Assembly: GCF_004919045.1 (NCBI RefSeq)
Contig: NZ_SWDW01000011.1
Span: forward strand, 62,001 to 126,000
DNA from: Sinomonas albida
Lineage (GTDB): Bacteria > Actinomycetota > Actinomycetes > Actinomycetales > Micrococcaceae
DNA length: 64,000 nucleotides
Reading direction: 5' to 3'
Shown one piece after another: positions 37,800-46,794 of the stretch. Within the stretch, counting starts at the first letter, position 1. Each line of letters begins with the position of its first letter. Under the pieces are notes generated by a model, which was not told where the DNA came from, searched no databases, and saw only the letters and a program-made list of their open reading frames with translations. Both the position numbers and the translations under genes were made by a program.

Positions 37800-39496
37800 A
37801 GCTCGAGGCCGGCGCTTGCGGTGACCTCGAGTGTCCCAGTTTGGACGGCCGAGCCGTCGAGCAGGACGTAGGAGCGCGGTGTTCCGCTCACGTTGATGGT
37901 CTGGTCCCCGCCCGGTCCGTGGACGGTGAGGGTTCCACTGCCGGCGAGCACGGCCTGGACTTGGCGTGCGTGGAAGGACAGCCGAACCCGGGACGCTTCG
38001 TCTCCGGCGGCAGGCGCCACGATCCGTTGCGTGTCGAGATTCCACGGGCCCGCCAGAGTGAAGCTGTCGGCGCGCTGGGTCGCGGGGTAGGCGAAGGTGC
38101 CGAGTCCGGCCTTGTAGGTCTCGGTGCCCGCGTAGTTGGTCTGCTTGGCCACGCCGAGGAAGGTCTCGGGGGTGGTGCTGCCTGCAGTGGGGGCCGTGTC
38201 CTTCCCTTCCACGGGCTGCGGCAGTGCAGTGCCGGGGTGGGCCTGGTCGAGCAGCTGGCGTACGAGAGCCTCGGTGGTCTGGTATCCGCCCTCGCCTTGC
38301 TGGATGTGACGGACGTTGCCGTTGGCGTCGATGAGGTATTGGGCCGGCCAGAAGCGGTTCCGGTAGGCGGTCCAAGTCCCGTAGGAGTTGTCCATTGCGA
38401 CGGGATAGTCGATGCCGTGCGCGGCGACACCGTCTTGGACGTTGTGCTGCTCGCGTTCGAAGGCGTACTCCGGGGTGTGGACGCCGATCACCGTCAGCCC
38501 GGCCGACTTGTAGGCGTCGTTGAGCTGGACGATGTGCGGAAGGGACCGCTGGCAGTTGATGCAGGAGTAAGCCCAGAAGTCCACGAGCACGACCTTCCCC
38601 CGCAACTGGCTCATCGTGAGGGGCTGCGAACCGAGCCAGGCCGTGACGTCGTGGAAGGCGGGGGCGGGTCCGCAGTCCTGGAGCATTGTTGCGTTCTGGG
38701 TGCACCGGTCCAGGTCCCTGTTTTCGTCGGTGACGAGGCCACCGAGGGCCAACGGGCTCCCCGCCTGAGGGGCGAGCTGGTCCTGGAGCCCAGCCGTGTA
38801 GTCGGGGATCAGTCGCTGAACGGCGGCCGGGAGGTCGAAAGCGAGGCCAGCGGCCAGAGCGATCATGAGCGCCCCTCCGACGATGCGGATGCTGCGCTGG
38901 CGGCGCCTGAACGACTTGAGGCGTTCGGCCACCCTGCGCCCCGCCAGGGCGAAGAAGAGAAGCGGAACCGCGACCCCGAGTGCGAACGAGAGGGTCAGCG
39001 CGATCGTCTCTGGTCCGATCCTGCCGGTCGCCCCCGAGACCGTGATCGCTGCCAGCACGGGCCCCGCACACGGAACGAACACGGCGCCGAGGGCAAGGCC
39101 GAGTCCCAAGCCGCCCCTGCGTGCGTCAACTCGGCGCATCGGGATCCACGAGAACGGCTTCTCAAGGAGCTCCTCGAAGCGCGGAACCATGAGCCCTACC
39201 CCGACCGCAGCCAGAATGGCGATCCCGGTCCACCGGAAGAGGTCCTGCGGGAGCCCGAGAACTCCGAGGACGAGTGAGCCGATCAAGGTGAAGGCGCTGA
39301 AACTCACCACGAGGCCTGCGATCACCTGGTACGGACGCCAACGGGACGGCGGCCGGGCTGTAGAAGACGGCTCCGCGCCCGGTCGCGCGCTGTCGAGGCC
39401 GCCGGAGAAGAAGATCACCGGCAGGACTGGGAGGATGCACGGCGAGATGCCGGTGATGAGACCACCCAGGAAACCGATAACGATGTTTGCACCCAT
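37778..39496 (-). CDS. DipZ-like protein: CcdA membrane domain fused to thioredoxin-like domain
   Basis: 572 residues from the ATG at 39496. CcdA part (1-270): [20 protein letters not shown] with its membrane cysteine, partner cysteine in [11 protein letters not shown], about six helices. Then an extracytoplasmic TlpA/thioredoxin domain with active site CINC ([14 protein letters not shown]) and [13 protein letters not shown], and a C-terminal beta domain ([15 protein letters not shown]...). Moves reducing power from cytosolic thioredoxin to secreted proteins, for example in cytochrome c maturation or thiol repair. Mycobacterial DipZ has the same architecture. Divergent from the FAS1 lipoprotein. 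Confidence 0.9.
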   Translation of the reverse strand: MGANIVIGFLGGLITGISPCILPVLPVIFFSGGLDSARPGAEPSSTARPPSRWRPYQVIAGLVVSFSAFTLIGSLVLGVLGLPQDLFRWTGIAILAAVGVGLMVPRFEELLEKPFSWIPMRRVDARRGGLGLGLALGAVFVPCAGPVLAAITVSGATGRIGPETIALTLSFALGVAVPLLFFALAGRRVAERLKSFRRRQRSIRIVGGALMIALAAGLAFDLPAAVQRLIPDYTAGLQDQLAPQAGSPLALGGLVTDENRDLDRCTQNATMLQDCGPAPAFHDVTAWLGSQPLTMSQLRGKVVLVDFWAYSCINCQRSLPHIVQLNDAYKSAGLTVIGVHTPEYAFEREQHNVQDGVAAHGIDYPVAMDNSYGTWTAYRNRFWPAQYLIDANGNVRHIQQGEGGYQTTEALVRQLLDQAHPGTALPQPVEGKDTAPTAGSTTPETFLGVAKQTNYAGTETYKAGLGTFAYPATQRADSFTLAGPWNLDTQRIVAPAAGDEASRVRLSFHARQVQAVLAGSGTLTVHGPGGDQTINVSGTPRSYVLLDGSAVQTGTLEVTASAGLELYSFTFG

Positions 39497-39621
39497 GCCC
39501 ACCGTTCGGCGCGGCCGGGCGGCACGGATTGGCGCGCCCCAAGCAAGGGGCCGCCAATCCGGACTCGCATCCGCTCCGAAGAGTGGTGGCAACCGCCCCT
39601 CAGTCAACAGGAGTGAAAGTC

Positions 39622-40299
39622 ATGAACAGTCATCAGCGCACCTTCGGAGTCGCCGGCCTCGCCGCCCTGACGGCCTTGGGCCTCGCCGCCTGCGGCGGAT
39701 CGACGACGGCGGGCAGCTCACCGTCGAGCGCCGCGAGCTCGCCGAGCATGTCCAGCAGCCCGAGCGCGTCGATGATGTCGTCGTCGGCCGCCGCGGACCC
39801 GGCCGCGAACCTCGTCGGGCCCGGCTGCGCCGGCTACGCGAAGTCGAACCCGAGTGGTCCCGGCTCGGTGCAAGGCATGTCCGCGGACCCTGTCGCGGTC
39901 GCAGCGTCGAACAACCCGCTGCTGACCACGCTCGTCTCGGCCGTCTCGGGCAAGCTCAACCCGAAGGTCAACCTCGTCGACACGCTGGACTCGAGCCAGT
40001 TCACTGTCTTCGCACCCGTCGACTCGGCATTCGCCAAGATCGACCCCGCAACGATCAACAGCCTCAAGACCGATGACGCGACGCTGAAGAAGATCCTGAC
40101 CTACCACGTTGTCCCGGGCCAGATCGATCCCTCCTCGATCGCCGGCGACCACAAGACGGTCGAGGGCCAGAGCGTTACCGTCACCGGATCTGGGAACACC
40201 CTCAAGGTCAACGGCGCCAACGTAGTCTGCGGCGGCGTCCACACCGCCAACGCGACCGTGTACCTGGTCGATTCGGTCCTGATGCCCCCGGCCAACTAA
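39622..40299 (+). CDS. FAS1 (fasciclin) domain lipoprotein
   Basis: 225 residues. Lipobox LAAC (Cys near residue 24) and a Ser-rich spacer, then one FAS1 domain: [36 protein letters not shown] shows the H1 box ([13 protein letters not shown]), YHVVPGQ is the H2-region motif, ending [14 protein letters not shown]. Similar to mycobacterial MPT83/MPT70 surface proteins, whose genes are also linked to dipZ. Cell-surface adhesion or matrix role; shares a divergent spacer with the dipZ-like gene. Confidence 0.9.
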   Translation: MNSHQRTFGVAGLAALTALGLAACGGSTTAGSSPSSAASSPSMSSSPSASMMSSSAAADPAANLVGPGCAGYAKSNPSGPGSVQGMSADPVAVAASNNPLLTTLVSAVSGKLNPKVNLVDTLDSSQFTVFAPVDSAFAKIDPATINSLKTDDATLKKILTYHVVPGQIDPSSIAGDHKTVEGQSVTVTGSGNTLKVNGANVVCGGVHTANATVYLVDSVLMPPAN

Positions 40300-40432
40300 G
40301 GCCGGGTTCCACGGTGGGCGCCGTCCGGGCTGGGGCCGGGCGGCGCCCATTGTCGTCCCCACGAAGTGAGGACGATGTGGTCGGGGCAGCGGGCTACGAG
40401 CGCCGAAGTGCGACTCAGCCAACCATCCGCCG

Positions 40433-41263
40433 CTAGGCGGAGCGCTGGTAGGCGCGGAACGCCGCAGTCGCGAGGCCGCCCATGACGACGACGAGGGCGG
40501 CCAGGAGCCCGAGGTCGCCCCACACACTCCCCCAGTCCGGCGAGGCCTGGAGCGCACCACGGCCCGCCGCGACGGCCCACTCGAACGGGTTGAACCGGGC
40601 GAGATCCCGCACCCACGTGGGCGAAAGCCGCGTGTCCATGATCGCGGAGCTCACGAACATGAGCGGGAACGAGAGCAGCTGCGAAATCCCGATCAGTGCC
40701 GTTTGCTGGCGCGCGAGAAGGGCCACGGCGTTCGAGAGCGCCGAAAACACGAAGGTGAGCAGAATCGCGGCGAGGAACAGAATCGCGAGCCCTGCCCAGC
40801 CGCCGTCGAACTTTGCCCCGGTGAGCCCTGCGATCGGCAGCACGACCGCGGTCTGGATGACCGTGAGCACCGCTTGGAACAGCATGGTCGACGCCATGAG
40901 CGCTCCGCGGCTCGCAGGCGAGGTCAGGAGACGGTCCATGACGCCGCGATCCATGTCCTGGATGTACGAGGTCCCAGCCCATGCGCTCCCGAACAGGGCC
41001 ATCATCATGACGATTCCGGGGGTCATGAAGTCCACGTAGCTCCCCGACGCGAACCCCGGGATATCGGCGATCGATTTGAACAGCTGCCCGAACAGGAGAA
41101 GCCAGATCATCGGCTGGACGAGGTTCATGACGAGGTACACCGGCATGCGCCAGAAGCCGCGGAGCAGACGGGCTGTGAGGAACGCGGTATGCGCGAGGAG
41201 GGCCGGCGCCGCGGACACGGGCCGCGTCGGGCGGCTCTGGCGGACCATCGTGAGCTCGCTCAT
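40433..41263 (-). CDS. ABC-2 type exporter permease (DrrB-like)
   Basis: 276 residues, six predicted helices. Starts inside the stop of the ATPase gene (ATGA overlap). Family traits: FWRMPVYLVMNLVQPMIWLLLFGQLF, FMTPGIVMMMALFGSAWAGTSYIQDMDRGVMDRLLTSPASR, and SFPLMFVSSAIMDTRLSPTWVRDLARFNPFEW. Partner of the adjacent ATPase in drug or lipid-like compound export. Confidence 0.93.
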   Translation of the reverse strand: MSELTMVRQSRPTRPVSAAPALLAHTAFLTARLLRGFWRMPVYLVMNLVQPMIWLLLFGQLFKSIADIPGFASGSYVDFMTPGIVMMMALFGSAWAGTSYIQDMDRGVMDRLLTSPASRGALMASTMLFQAVLTVIQTAVVLPIAGLTGAKFDGGWAGLAILFLAAILLTFVFSALSNAVALLARQQTALIGISQLLSFPLMFVSSAIMDTRLSPTWVRDLARFNPFEWAVAAGRGALQASPDWGSVWGDLGLLAALVVVMGGLATAAFRAYQRSA

Positions 41264-42270
41264 GCCGCCACCTCCTCGGCCGCGGAGGCTGAATACGAAC
41301 GGCCCGTATGGCGAAGGTAGACGTCGTCGAGGCTCGGGCGGGCGAGAGTCGCGGACGCGACTGCCACCCCAGCCGCATCGAGAGCCGCGAGCACGTGCGG
41401 AAGCGCCGCGGCGCCGTCGTCCGTCCGCCCGCGGACGGTGCGCCCGTCGCGCGAGACGTCGCGCACATAGCCGAGGGACGCCATGGTGCTCGCGGCGGCG
41501 GCTGGATCCGCGTCGAGCCCTGTCTCGAGGATCACCGCGTCGCCTCGCAGCTCGCGCTTGAGCCCCTCAGGCGTTCCGCTCGCGACGACGCGGCCGCCGT
41601 CGAGGATCGCGACGTGGGCGGCGAGGCGGTCGGCTTCGTCGAGATAGTGCGTAGTGAGGAGCACTGTCATGTTCTCGGCCGCTGCCATCCCCTCGATCTC
41701 CTCCCACATGTCCGCGCGAGCCTCGGGGTCGAGTCCGGTGGTCGGCTCGTCGAGGAAGAGGACGCTCGGACGGTGCATGAGGCCGACGGCGACGTCCAGC
41801 TTGCGCGCCATCCCACCCGAGTAGGTCTTCACGAGGCGATCCCTCGCGCTGCCTAGCGAGAAGCGGTCGAGGAGCTCGAGCGCGCGCGCCTTGGCGGCAG
41901 GGCCCGCGAGGCCCTGGAGCCGGCCGGCGAGGACGAGGTTCTCGTAACCGGTGTCCATGGGATCGCAGACGGACTTCTGGGCGACGAACCCGATCGCCGC
42001 GCGCACCTTCTCGGGCTGGCGTGCGACGTCGATGCCCGCCACGTGCGCGCTGCCCGAGTCTGCGCGGGAGAGGGTAGAGAGGATTTTGACGGCGGTGGAC
42101 TTCCCCGCTCCGTTCGGCCCGAGGAGCCCGAAGACTTCACCGGCCGCGGCCTCGAAGGTCAGCCCCGCGAGGGCGTGGACACGTGGCTTTCCGCGCCCGC
42201 CTGGGTAGCTCTTGGCGAGGTCGACGGCGGTGATCGCCGAGGCCGTGCCAGGACTCTGATGTGGTGACAT
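41260..42270 (-). CDS. ABC transporter ATPase (DrrA-like)
   Basis: 336 residues from the ATG at 42270. Walker A GLLGPNGAGKST, signature YSGGMARKLDVA, Walker B VLFLDEPTTGLDP, switch His in LLTTHYLDEAD. A DrrA-type C-terminal extension (RPSLDDVYLRHTGRSY) is present, typical for daunorubicin-resistance-like exporters. Lies behind a padR gene (179 nt apart), which likely represses the exporter and itself. Confidence 0.94.
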   Translation of the reverse strand: MSPHQSPGTASAITAVDLAKSYPGGRGKPRVHALAGLTFEAAAGEVFGLLGPNGAGKSTAVKILSTLSRADSGSAHVAGIDVARQPEKVRAAIGFVAQKSVCDPMDTGYENLVLAGRLQGLAGPAAKARALELLDRFSLGSARDRLVKTYSGGMARKLDVAVGLMHRPSVLFLDEPTTGLDPEARADMWEEIEGMAAAENMTVLLTTHYLDEADRLAAHVAILDGGRVVASGTPEGLKRELRGDAVILETGLDADPAAAASTMASLGYVRDVSRDGRTVRGRTDDGAAALPHVLAALDAAGVAVASATLARPSLDDVYLRHTGRSYSASAAEEVAA

Positions 42271-42323
42271 GGGTGGATTCCTTTGCTGAGGTCCTCCCAC
42301 GGGGCCAGCACTACAATGGCCGT

Positions 42324-42422
42324 ACCCCGGGCGAACGCAGCGCTTCGCGCGCTGCGGCAGGTGACACTGGAGGACTCGGGTGGTGGCGGCTCGGATGTTG
42401 GCGCATCCGGGCCGCCCTTTTT
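42324..42422 (+). ncRNA. Candidate small RNA in the padR-ABC spacer
   Basis: Read on the plus strand, opposite to both neighbours: a -10-like TACAAT (42312-42317), a perfect hairpin CGCAGCGC-TTCGC-GCGCTGCG (42336-42356), and a strong intrinsic terminator GGCGGC.CGGATG / CATCCG.GCCGCC followed by CTTTTT (42385-42422). No reading frame of note is enclosed. The terminator orientation has no coding gene upstream on that strand, so a free transcript of about 100 nt is the simplest explanation. No clear -35 was found. Confidence 0.4.
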
Positions 42423-42448
42423 GTGATGCCGCAGATGCGGCGGGCCTG

Positions 42449-43120
42449 TCAGGCCAGGGTGCTGCCTCCCTCCTCTCCTAGGCGGGCCGCGAGCTGGGCG
42501 GCGATCTCGTTGCGTGGCGTTCCGGCTGCGAGGGCTTCGTGGAGGCCCTCCCAGAGGTCCAGCCCGCCGAAGGTTCTTCGCTCGATGCGGTCGAGCAGTT
42601 CGGCCACGAAAGCGCGCTCGGCCGTCTGCATGGCGACGCGGTACGAGGACTCGATGAGGAAGAGCTCGGGAAGGCCGAGGGCGCTCGTCTCCTCGAGCTC
42701 GGTCCGCGCGCGGATCTCGGCGTCGAGCCGCTCGAGGCGCTCCTCGAGGCATTTCCGGGCCACCTGGGGCGACAGCATGGGAAGGAGGGACAGCCCCGCC
42801 TCGAAGTCCGGGTATTCCTTGACCGGACGGGCCAGGAGATCGCGCATCCAGTCGAGGGCCTCGGTCATGCCGGCGGGCGTGATCTCGTACACGATGCGCT
42901 CCGGACGGTTGCCCTCCCGCTCCGTGCGCGCGGCGCGGATCAGGCCGTGCGATTCGAGGGAGCGGATCACCGCGTAGAGCGAGCCGAAGTTGAGGCGGAT
43001 GCTGTCCTGCTTGCCCCGTTCGCGCAGGGTTGTCGTGATCTCGTACGGATACATCGGGCGCTCCCACACGCACGAGAGCACTGCCAGCGCGAGGGGGTTT
43101 GATACGGGACGCTTTGGCAT
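42449..43120 (-). CDS. PadR-family transcriptional regulator
   Basis: 223 residues from the ATG at 43120. Winged helix: NPLALAVLSCVWERPMYPYEITTTLRERGKQDSIRLNFGSLYAVIRSLESHGLI, then the wing and the C-terminal PadR_4-type helical dimer domain. PadR proteins repress neighbouring efflux or stress genes and are released by the effector. A matching palindrome lies in its promoter region. Confidence 0.92.
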   Translation of the reverse strand: MPKRPVSNPLALAVLSCVWERPMYPYEITTTLRERGKQDSIRLNFGSLYAVIRSLESHGLIRAARTEREGNRPERIVYEITPAGMTEALDWMRDLLARPVKEYPDFEAGLSLLPMLSPQVARKCLEERLERLDAEIRARTELEETSALGLPELFLIESSYRVAMQTAERAFVAELLDRIERRTFGGLDLWEGLHEALAAGTPRNEIAAQLAARLGEEGGSTLA

Positions 43121-43189
43121 GGTCGGGGCCCTTCCCTCTCTCCGCTGTCGGCTCGGACTGGCCCTCTCGAGACCTATATCCGCCTTCAA

Positions 43190-43207
43190 ATACTTCACTC
43201 AGAGTAT
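43190..43207. promoter_or_regulatory. Candidate PadR operator
   Basis: ATACT-N8-AGTAT, a typical PadR-type palindrome, 70 nt before the padR start and 40 nt before the divergent EamA gene; may control both. Confidence 0.6.
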
Positions 43208-43246
43208 TCTCCATGGAATGCTTGGTCAAGAGCCTAGAGTGGTCTG

Positions 43247-44155
43247 GTGACCCTCCTCCTCGCAGCTGCCGGCGTGCTCGGCGTCTCCGCCTCCGGACCG
43301 CTCATCGCCGCGACGCTCGCCGGAGGCTCCGTCACAGCCTTGGCCATCGCCTTTTGGCGCAACGCCCTCGCGGCGGTCGTCATGGCGGCACCCGTCGCGG
43401 TCCGGGAGCCTGCGCAGTTCCGCCGCTTGGGCCGGCGCGAGTTCATGTGGTCGGCTATCGCGGGGGTGGCCCTCGCGTTCCACTTCGTGTGCTTCATCCT
43501 TTCCCTCACGCTGACTTCCGTCGCAGCAGCGACGGCCCTGGTGTGCCTGCAGTCGGGCTGGATCGCGGTCTTCTCGCTGGTACGTGGCCGGAAGCTTCCG
43601 GCCACGGTCGTGGTAGGCCTAGGCCTCTCCTTCGCGGGGGTTCTCGCGATCACCGGGCTCGACCTCGGCGGCGGATCCCGTGACGCGGCCCTGGGCGACG
43701 TGCTCGCGGTCGGTGGAGGCATCCTCGCCGCCCTGTACACCATGGCCGGGGGCCAAGCGCGGCGCACCATGAGCACGGGCACCTATACGGCGATCTGCTA
43801 CGGCGTGTGTGCGGCTGTCGTCGCGATCCTGGCCGCTGTAACGGGCCAGCGGCTCGCGGGCTTCGAGCCGATCGGCTGGGCAGGAATCCTCGCGATCACC
43901 GTCGCGGCCCAGCTCATCGGCCATACAGCGTTCAACCACCTCGTGGCGACGCTCAGCCCGCTCGTCGTGTCGATGATCATCCTGCTCGAGATCCCAGGGG
44001 CGGCGATCCTCGCGGCGGTCTTCCTCCACGAGGTGCTCCCTGGCGGGATCTACGGGGGGCTCGCTGCGATCCTCGCCGGGCTCGCCGTCGTCGTCCTCGG
44101 CCAGCGGCGATCGCGACGCGAGCCGCGAAGCCAGCCGGAGCTCGGCGCCGACTAG
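43247..44155 (+). CDS. EamA/DMT-family transporter
   Basis: 302 residues from a GTG. Ten hydrophobic helices in two EamA repeats: FWRNALAAVVMAAPVAVREP...LVCLQSGWIAVFSL and the second half ending LSPLVVSMIILLEIPGAAILAAVFLHEVLPGGIYGGLAAILAG. Drug/metabolite-type exporter, substrate unknown. Divergent from padR across a short spacer containing the PadR-type palindrome. Confidence 0.88.
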   Translation: MTLLLAAAGVLGVSASGPLIAATLAGGSVTALAIAFWRNALAAVVMAAPVAVREPAQFRRLGRREFMWSAIAGVALAFHFVCFILSLTLTSVAAATALVCLQSGWIAVFSLVRGRKLPATVVVGLGLSFAGVLAITGLDLGGGSRDAALGDVLAVGGGILAALYTMAGGQARRTMSTGTYTAICYGVCAAVVAILAAVTGQRLAGFEPIGWAGILAITVAAQLIGHTAFNHLVATLSPLVVSMIILLEIPGAAILAAVFLHEVLPGGIYGGLAAILAGLAVVVLGQRRSRREPRSQPELGAD

Positions 44156-44183
44156 CGGGGCCTGCGGCTCGCCTCGGGCCTCG

Positions 44184-45056
44184 TCAGATCCCGCCGCGCT
44201 TCACGGTCGTGGTGTTCGCCGTGTGGATGGCCCGCAGGAGCTTTGCCGGGTAGTAGATCGAGAAGAACACGACCATGGGTGCTTTGAGGGCCATCTTCTT
44301 GACGTTGTGCGCCTTGTACGTGCGGTCGAAGCGCGTGACGTAGTACCGGTAGTCGCGCGGAGAGTCCTCGAGGCGCCGGGCGGACATCCCCGAGACCATG
44401 TTGGGCCAGTACTGGACGCGCAGCTGGTGCTCGGCGAGGTGGAGCGAGAGATCGATGTCCTCATGCATCTCGTCCCGCTCGTCGTCGCACACCTCGCCGC
44501 GGATGATTTCCCATGCCCCGCGGCGCAGCGCCATGTTGGAGCCGAAGAGGAAGTGGTATTGGTGCTTGGCGAGCTTGAGCATCAGCTGGCGGACCTTGTC
44601 GTCCGCCTTGAGCCCGAACCGCCGCATCGGCATGTCGTAATACACCACGGGGCCTGTTGCGGCCTGGACCGAGCCGTCGGAGAAGGCCTTGGTGACTTCT
44701 TCGACCCAGTCCGGCTCCAGGAGCGAGTCTGCGTCGATGCGGCCGAGGATGTCGCCGCGGGCGGCGTCGAGGCCGAAGTTGCGGGTCGGGATGAGCCCCT
44801 GGGCGAGGTCCTGGCTCAGAAGCCGGATTCCGGCCTCGGGGTACTCCGCCTGCATCTGCCGGACGATCGCCGCGGTCGAGTCCTTGGACATGTTGTCCAC
44901 GACGATGATTTCGAGGGCAGGCGCCGACTGGTAGATCGCGGCGGTGACGCACTGCCGGATCACGGACTCCTCGTTGTAGGCCGGGATCACGATGGACACG
45001 CTTGGGTGTCCGGTCGTGTACGACGACGACGGCGAGGAGGCGGGTTCGGGAGCCAT
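44184..45056 (-). CDS. Family 2 glycosyltransferase
   Basis: 290 residues. GT-A fold: VSIVIPAYNEESVIRQCV, EIIVVDNMSKDSTAAIV, TRNFGLDAARGDILGRIDADS (DxD), FLFGSNMALRRGAW, and the EDIDLSLHL acceptor motif. No membrane helix until a weak hydrophobic stretch near the C-terminus (MVVFFSIYYPAKLL). Transfers sugar from a nucleotide donor to an envelope or exported glycan. Convergent with the EamA gene. Confidence 0.9.
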   Translation of the reverse strand: MAPEPASSPSSSYTTGHPSVSIVIPAYNEESVIRQCVTAAIYQSAPALEIIVVDNMSKDSTAAIVRQMQAEYPEAGIRLLSQDLAQGLIPTRNFGLDAARGDILGRIDADSLLEPDWVEEVTKAFSDGSVQAATGPVVYYDMPMRRFGLKADDKVRQLMLKLAKHQYHFLFGSNMALRRGAWEIIRGEVCDDERDEMHEDIDLSLHLAEHQLRVQYWPNMVSGMSARRLEDSPRDYRYYVTRFDRTYKAHNVKKMALKAPMVVFFSIYYPAKLLRAIHTANTTTVKRGGI

Positions 45057-45076
45057 CAGCCCCCAATCTAGCAAAG

Positions 45077-45119
45077 CGAAGGGAGGGGACCCGCCTTCCC
45101 GGCGGATCCCCTCCCTTCG
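45077..45119. terminator. Large hairpin terminator
   Basis: CGAAGGGAGGGGA.CCGCC / GGCGG.TCCCCTCCCTTCG with a 5-nt loop and one mismatch; lies downstream of the leftward helical-repeat gene. Confidence 0.8.
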
Positions 45120-45146
45120 TGCGGCGTCATACGCCGGCGAGAGCCT

Positions 45147-46043
45147 CTAGGACTCCGAGTCGGCGCCGTCCGAGTCGCGGCTCGCGTTGTGGATGGTCCG
45201 CATCGCGGCCGACGCGTCGCTCGCGACGTGCTTGGCCTCGGACTTGCTGTCCTCGCTCTGACCCTCCGAGCCCTCGGCGCTCTCCGGGCCCATCGACGTC
45301 TCCGCCGCGGGAACCGGGGCGGGCTCCGCGGCAGCTGAGCTCGCCGACGCCTCGGCAGCGGCGGGAGCCTCGGAGGACGACGGCGGCGTGACCGCAACGG
45401 GCTTCACGGGAGCCGGTGTCTTCCAGGGGTCCTCGACCGGCTTCGCGGCCCGCCAGGCCGCGACGCCAGCCGCAGCGGCGGCCGCGAGGACGCCGAAGAT
45501 GAGGAGGCCGCGCCTCTTCTTCTTCTTTGGCTCCTTGGCGACCTGGTGAACGGCCTCCTGCGCGGCCTGGACCGCCTGCTTCGCAGCGGCATCGGCCTGG
45601 CGCACGATGCCCGAGTCCGCGAGGCGCTGGGCGACGGCGTCGACCTGGGCCGGGGTCGCGGCGAGGCCGCGGGTCACGGTGTCGGCCGCGGTGGCCAGTC
45701 CCTCGGAGATGCGCGGCAGGACCTGGTCAGCCGCGTCCTTGATGGCCGGAGCCGCCTTGTCGACCACGTCGTGGACCCGCGGTGCCGTGCTGTCCACGAT
45801 CTCGGTGATCTTCGGTGCAAGGTGCGAAAGGCCCTCCTGGAGCTTCGGCGTGACGGTCGCAACTCCTTCGGCAATGTTGTGCGCCGCCGTCTTGATGCCC
45901 TCCTGGACCTTCGGCGAGGCGGCATCGAGTCCTTGCTGAAGTCTCGGGACTGCCCACTCGACCGCTGCGTCGACGCGGGGCTGCGCCCAATCGCGCGCAT
46001 TCTCGACGCTGCTCGTCACGGTCTTTTCCAGTGATTTCTTCAC
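45147..46043 (-). CDS. Helical-repeat membrane-anchored protein (unknown)
   Basis: 298 residues. Residues 1-165 are a chain of amphipathic 11/22-residue-like helices with recurring Pro (AQPRVDAAVEWAVPRLQQGL, ASPKVQEGIKTA, VTPKLQEGLSHLAPKITEIV, APRVHDVVDKAAPAIKDAAD, LPRISEGLATAAD), similar in style to apolipoprotein or phasin-like proteins. Then KEPKKKKRRGLLIFGVLAAAAAAGVAAW is a membrane anchor with a basic cytosolic side, followed by about 95 Ala/Pro/Ser/Glu-rich residues. Widespread in Arthrobacter-type genomes next to ppiA; function unknown. Divergent from ppiA. Confidence 0.7.
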   Translation of the reverse strand: MKKSLEKTVTSSVENARDWAQPRVDAAVEWAVPRLQQGLDAASPKVQEGIKTAAHNIAEGVATVTPKLQEGLSHLAPKITEIVDSTAPRVHDVVDKAAPAIKDAADQVLPRISEGLATAADTVTRGLAATPAQVDAVAQRLADSGIVRQADAAAKQAVQAAQEAVHQVAKEPKKKKRRGLLIFGVLAAAAAAGVAAWRAAKPVEDPWKTPAPVKPVAVTPPSSSEAPAAAEASASSAAAEPAPVPAAETSMGPESAEGSEGQSEDSKSEAKHVASDASAAMRTIHNASRDSDGADSES

Positions 46044-46208
46044 GGCTTCCTCCAGACATCGGCTCGGTCAATCGCCAGCCTACGAGAGCATTGCGCCGTA
46101 TGCTACGAATGTCGGGCAACAAGTGGTGTCTGGTTCCCGGATTTCACCGACCGCAGAACGCCCGTCCGGTCCCCGCTGCCGTTCTGACGCGCGTGGAACA
46201 ATGAGCGC

Positions 46209-46754
46209 ATGAGCGCTAACGCAACTGCCAAGGCAACCATCCACACGAACCACGGCGACATCGTGGTGAACCTTTTCGGCAACCACGCCCCGAAGACCGT
46301 GAAGAACTTCGTGGGCCTCGCAACGGGCGAGCAGTCGTGGACCCACCCTGAGTCGGGCGAGGACAAGAGCGGCACTCCCCTGTACAGCGGCACGATCTTC
46401 CACCGCATCATCAAGGACTTCATGATTCAGGGCGGAGACCCCCTCGGCAAGGGCGTCGGGGGCCCGGGCTACCGCTTCGACGATGAGATCCACCCGGAGC
46501 TCAACTTCAAGGAGCCGTACAAGCTCGCGATGGCGAACGCCGGCGTCCAGGGTGGACGCGGCACGAACGGCTCGCAGTTCTTCATCACGACGGTCGACAC
46601 GAGCTGGCTCTACGGCAAGCACACCATCTTCGGCGAGGTCGCGGACGACGCGTCCAAGAAGGTCGTCGACGAGATCGAGGGGGTTCGCACGGGCCTGCAG
46701 GATCGCCCGGTCGACGACGTCGTGATCACGTCGATCGACGTCGAGCAGCTCTGA
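46209..46754 (+). CDS. ppiA: Peptidyl-prolyl cis-trans isomerase, cyclophilin type
   Basis: 181 residues. Core motifs: FHRIIKDFMIQGGDPLGKG (catalytic Arg), LAMANAGVQGGRGTNGSQFFIT, and HTIFGEVADD. No signal peptide, so cytosolic. Catalyses proline isomerisation in protein folding. Followed after 40 nt by the rhomboid gene, a pairing common in actinobacteria. Confidence 0.95.
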   Translation: MSANATAKATIHTNHGDIVVNLFGNHAPKTVKNFVGLATGEQSWTHPESGEDKSGTPLYSGTIFHRIIKDFMIQGGDPLGKGVGGPGYRFDDEIHPELNFKEPYKLAMANAGVQGGRGTNGSQFFITTVDTSWLYGKHTIFGEVADDASKKVVDEIEGVRTGLQDRPVDDVVITSIDVEQL

Positions 46755-46794
46755 CCATTCCAAAGACGGAATCTATCGTTCCGAAATATTCTCC

